From the NCBI GenBank assembly GCA_951217055.1, contig OX578282.1, positions 58,597,311 to 58,661,310 on the forward strand: 64,000 nt of DNA, written 5' to 3'. Within the stretch, counting starts at the first letter, position 1. Every line of letters starts with the position of its first letter. This document shows, piece after piece, positions 59,561 through 64,000 of this stretch. The notes beneath the pieces are model-generated. The model did no database searches. It was not told where the DNA came from and was given only the letters and a program-made list of their open reading frames with translations. This DNA is from Gerris lacustris (Eukaryota > Arthropoda > Insecta > Hemiptera > Gerridae). A program made the position numbers and the translations under genes.

Positions 59561-62500
59561 CTATTTCCTATCCTATCGAAGGTTCTAGAGGGATTTACAA
59601 AAAAATGTAAAATTTGCCTTGTTTTTGGTTTTGTAGATATTTTTATGATACTTGTAAGATTGTATTGACGGTTAAATAATTTTTCTTGAAACCAGCTTCA
59701 ACCCTCTTAATAATTAATTATTTTTATAGTTATTCGTTAAACCTTATAAGCCAGTTTACATTTTGGATATGAAATCTATAAAACTAATCACGCTATAATT
59801 GCTAATTCTATCTGGACAACTTTTTTTTAATAGAGAGTAAATTATCATTTTTTTAAAAAAAAGAATCAAGTACATTTTTTGCCCGAATTTATAAGGTTTT
59901 AAAAGTCTCGGAACAATATTTAAAGCCAAGTGAGGTTATTCTTCTAAAATATTAGGGGTATTTAAAAAGTAAGTTAAGGGATTTAAAATAAAGGGTACCC
60001 GATCATAACCAAGAGCTTAGTTGTTCCTACTTTTATTTTAAACAACTTTAAGCTAATCTAGAGAAAACATACTGTCTATTTAGTCCTGTCAAATTAGATA
60101 TGGTTCCTTGCAAAAAATTATAAATTCAAAAGTTGTAGAAAAAAGCTACTCAACCTTTTCAAAGAAACCTTCCCCCCCCCCCCCTCAAAAATGATAGATT
60201 CTCAACCTTTTGCAAAAAAAAACAAACATTTTTTTCAACAATTATGGATACTTAATGTTTTGCCAAGAAACTTTTATTTGTTTTTTTGTATAATTTGACT
60301 GGACTAATGTGCTATTGTATAGAAATATTTCTAAATTTATTGCTAAGATTTGTTTATTTGTTTTTGTGGTTTTGATAAATGATAATTTTCACTCTTTTAA
60401 TTTTTATTTATCACTTAGTCTTTTCACTCTCCAACCAATTTGACTTACTAAGTCAGGTAAAAATATATTATAAGAAATCTGCAACAATCTTACTCGTTTA
60501 AAAATTAATTTAAACTGCATCAACTAATTAATGTGGTTGATGTATAAGGTTTGGTATTAATATATTTGTCATTAATGTTTTTGATAAATTAAAATTATTA
60601 CTCTTTGAGTTGTATTGTAACTCTCAAACCAATTAAAACATAGAGCCGTAACAATCTTACTTTTTTTTTATTAACTAATTAAAACTGTAGATTATAGGAA
60701 GAGATTTACCTAATTATGTTATTGTACATTTTATTTTATAATTAATATTTTGTAAAGATTTTATTGAAGAATTTCCTCATTACACCTCAAGTGAGTAATT
60801 AGATAAGGATAATATGAGGGTATTACTTCTAAAAACATTTTCTCTAATTGACTCTAATGATATTTCAAAAGAAAAAACACTATATTCCTCCTCATTTAGA
60901 GGCTTCTGTTTTTAAACACATCTCTTTCTTCTCTTCTATCCTTCCAATTATCTTTTATTTTTTTTTTTCCTGCCTTTATATATATTTTATATTATTTATT
61001 TTTTTATTTTTATAATATTTACTTACTTCTATTCATTAATTTTTTAAATGGCTATTCCAAAGTATGTAATTTATTTATTTTTTTAATTTATAAACTTTAT
61101 TTTATTTTGAATATTAATATGGCTTATTAAACGCTCATTGTCATGTCATGTCTTAATTTAATTTTTGGTGTTTGGAAGATCCTTCTCGAAACCCTTATTC
61201 CAAGGGTGATGTATCTGTCTGTCCATCGCTCTTAGTTTGCATCTCCTGAACCGTTTAGGATAAAAAGTTGAAATTTAAAATTCTGGCACAAATTTTGAAC
61301 CCACACAAAAGAAAAATACAGCAAATTTAAAAATTTAATATGTGTATGCGCAATTTGCAAAAATGTGGTAAACTTAAATATTTTTATTTTTTTAAATTTT
61401 CGAGTAAGGTATCAAATGAAAGCTTCCAAAGAGTAGGTTACAAATATATATACTTTTTTAAATTTTGTATTCCTTATTGGACTCCTTATTAAACATTATG
61501 CGGACTCTAGAAAGTGCTCCCTTTGTTAATCAATGCATCTTCTACCCCCCTAAAAAATCCGATGCCTTGACACAGTGCATGTGGGTATTAACAACCTTTA
61601 AGAAATTGTTCAATTTGACCATTTTGAACAAAAAGAAGTGGCCACTTTTATCAGGTTTTTATCACTATCATTGGTGTAGTCATACTTTATCCTGTCTGAT
61701 TGTACAGTGTTATTTTTTACTTACATAGTTAATAATGAAAGAGTTTTTTTTATCTATTACATAAGAACTGTAATTGGACAACAAAGTTCATCCATTCAAA
61801 ATGTATTATGGCAACATTTTAATTAGATTAAGCCTGGTAATTATAATAGAGTTTATCAATATAATAATTTAACACTGTTAAATCTCACTGTTATCTATGT
61901 CACTGTTCTAACATGGATATATTCTTTAATGACCTGAAATCCTAAAATATTAAATTTCATGTGTTAAATAAATGTTCTGAAAACTTAATATATACATTCA
62001 TATTTTATTTATATTTATTTATCATAGCTGTTAACAATTTTTCTATAATATTTTCAATAAATTTGGTTTTATTTATTAAACATCAATATTTCTCTGTCAT
62101 AAATTATAAGATTTTCTATTGTTTTGTTTACCCAATTTGTTTTGACGATGTCTTTTAATAATTTATTGGTTATTGACTTAGTCTTTAAGTAGTTGTTTGA
62201 GTTTAGTTTATTTCTGTCTGTGAACTGAATGACCTCTTAAGTATGATTTTTTTGTTTCACGATTGAATCATGTTGTCTTGTTTTGTACTCTGCAAATGGT
62301 TCAATAATCATTTTAATAGGATCTGTCGTCCTGTTAACAACATCTACTCTTATACATATTCCTCATGAATTTTCTATTATTCTTTAAAGGTACTTATTTG
62401 GGTTATTATTTTTTTTTACTTAATATACTAGACAATAGGTATTTCAAACTCACTGCTTTTTTTACCTTGTATGTCATTATTATTGTTATTATTACTTTTT

Positions 62501-63345
62501 TTAAAACAAATTATTTTGTTATCCTTAAAACAAAACAAAAAATAATATTATACACCTTTCTCACGGATACATTTAGAATTTAAAATTGACTCTTGACATA
62601 CTGAAACATCTTGTTAATAAAGCTGTCAAGATTAAATTAGGTTTTTCTATTGAAATTATGTGAAATCCACTAATAGGAAAATGAATCTTTAGGAGCAAAA
62701 TCAAAAATAAAAAGTGTAATCAAAAACAAAATTTGTTTAATGGAAAATTAAAGAGATTGAAACAGTGTGTAATATTGTTGATAGTTAATAAAAAATATCA
62801 AAATTATGAATACAAAAATGAGCTGTATCTTCAAACAATTCCGTTGGTCCTTTTTACCTTTTTGGACCTTTTTTTGGACTTTTAATAAATTCGGTAAGAT
62901 CCTCAAAATATGAATTCCAACAAAAAGCAATTCTTTTAAAATAGTGAACTACGATTGAACACCACTCAAAACCCCCTAATGTAACATTTTCTTTTTCTTA
63001 CATTATCATTCATTATTCACCTACAAAATTTAAAATGACATATTTATTTAATTATATAAATATTCAATATATTAACTAAAAATAATTGTTGATGTTTGCA
63101 AAGCAGACAAAGTTTTTGCATATGTGCTCTATGTCTTTTAGGTACCCAATTAAAATAGATTAAAATAATATTGAATAATTTTATATTATAATAAAATGTT
63201 AATGAAGCTTTTCTTTGATGTTTCCATATAAAGGTTATTTTACTACTATGGGGAAATAAAATCTTTACAACACTTTGGTAAAGTTAAATGTATTTACATG
63301 ACAAGCTTTATTATGTTATGTCACAAGAAGGAACATTTAAACGGT

Positions 63346-63369
63346 ACTTTTTTAGATTGTTACTTTCCC

Positions 63370-63416
<47 letters not shown>

Positions 63417-63604
63417 CATATAAATGGATAAATTGATTTAATGCATTCTAAGGGATGTTTAGTCCAATGTACTTTGGGACAAAGAAATATCACACTTTTG
63501 TGTTTTTTTAAGAGAAGTAACAGTCTAAAGAAGAACATTCCTCACACCTTAAGATTGTTACTACCTTTTCTTTTTATAAGGAGAGTAACAGTGTGAAGAA
63601 GTGC
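63346..63604. mobile_element. CTTCTTTAGA MITE with long poly(T)
   Basis: GGTACTTTTTTAGATTGTTAC at the left, AGAAGTGCC at the right, body TTTAGTCCAATGTACTTTGG as in other copies, one extra tail monomer, and a T run of about 43 bp after the left end. Confidence 0.78.
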
Positions 63605-63665
63605 CATTAAAAGTTAGTAAAATTAATAATTATTTTCTTGTGAGATTTTTGTCATGACTGGGAAG

Positions 63666-64000
63666 AGAAACCTAGATTTTGTTTTATCTGGGGGCCAAGC
63701 ATCCTTAGGGCGTTATTCTAGATTTGGTTTTATCTGGGGGCCAAGCATCCTTAGGGTGTTATTCTAGATTTTGTTTTATCTGGGGGCCAAGCATCCTTAG
63801 GGCGTTATTCTAGATTTTGTTTTATCTGGGGGCCAAGCATCCTTAGGGCGTAATTCTAGATTTTGTTTTATCTGGGGGCCAAGCATCCTTAGGGCGTTAT
63901 TCTAGATTTTGTTTTATCTGGGGGCCAAGCATCCTTAGGGCGTTATTCTAGATTTTGTTTTATCTGGGGGCCAAGCATCCTTAGGGCGTTATTCTAGATT
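63666..64000. repeat. 46 bp minisatellite, at least seven copies, open at the window end
   Basis: GGGGGCCAAGCATCCTTAGG recurs at 63690, 63736, 63782, 63828, 63874, 63920 and 63966, exactly 46 bp apart and almost identical. The array continues past the right edge. Confidence 0.95.

Larger units (their letters stand above)
57163..64000. other. WAVE intron after the first coding exon
   Basis: No second WAVE exon or other gene is recognised. Apart from the listed repeats, 59600-63330 is very AT-rich with poly-T and poly-C runs; short ORFs there have low-complexity translations and are not credible genes. Confidence 0.6.

Noticed and set aside
61465..62583. Several ORFs of 65-87 codons
   Set aside because: Phe/Leu/Ile/Tyr-rich translations of very AT-rich intron; no splice logic connects them to WAVE.
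63666..64000. Regular repeats suggestive of a CRISPR array
   Set aside because: The units are contiguous with no unique spacers, in a eukaryotic intron.

Overview
The window is about 64 kb of AT-rich eukaryotic nuclear DNA. GT-AG introns, long introns packed with small transposable elements, and a beta-1,3-glucan recognition protein (an arthropod immune family) indicate an arthropod, most likely an insect. A hemipteran is possible, but the sequence alone does not prove it.

Four protein genes can be assembled exon by exon with consistent splice phases. (1) Minus strand, 17096 to 82, running off the left edge: a secreted beta-1,3-glucan recognition protein (GNBP/betaGRP type) with a signal peptide, three complete WSC carbohydrate-binding domains, a Thr-rich linker and a GH16-like domain whose catalytic residues are replaced. 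Thirteen exons give 661 codons in the window. (2) Plus strand, 23180-46505: a 14-exon, 623-residue M24B Xaa-Pro aminopeptidase with an added N-terminal signal peptide. It is head-to-head with gene 1 across about 6 kb. (3) Minus strand, 51203-48150: the three-exon spliceosomal/mRNA-decay protein LSM3. (4) Plus strand, 56892-57162 and beyond the right edge: the first coding exon of the WAVE/SCAR actin regulator. LSM3 and WAVE are divergent and may share a promoter region near 51.2-51.9 kb.

The rest is introns and intergenic DNA dominated by non-autonomous DNA transposons. One family with ends like CTTCTTTAGATTGTTACTCC expands in place into 72-74 bp tandem arrays (3.3, 16.0, 23.6, 32.0 and 63.4 kb). 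A cohort of MITEs has ends starting AGG or AGC and TTA target duplications (7.6, 43.5, 44.7 and 56.7 kb, with imperfect cases at 32.2, 40.8 and 41.6 kb). There are hAT-type elements (5.7 and 37.1 kb), a Tigger/pogo relic (49.6 kb), a Crypton-like fragment (24.8 kb), long fold-back palindromes (30.2, 31.3, 47.3 and 48.8 kb), nested insertions (11.9, 21.3, 32.2 and 35.5 kb) and several minisatellites, one running off the right end (63.69 kb on).

Genes 1 and 2 are both predicted secreted proteins; genes 3 and 4 are intracellular housekeeping genes. I saw no tRNA or rRNA gene, CRISPR array, intact autonomous transposon or recognisable viral insertion. Exon borders come from splice consensus, reading phase and family similarity read by eye, not from transcripts.
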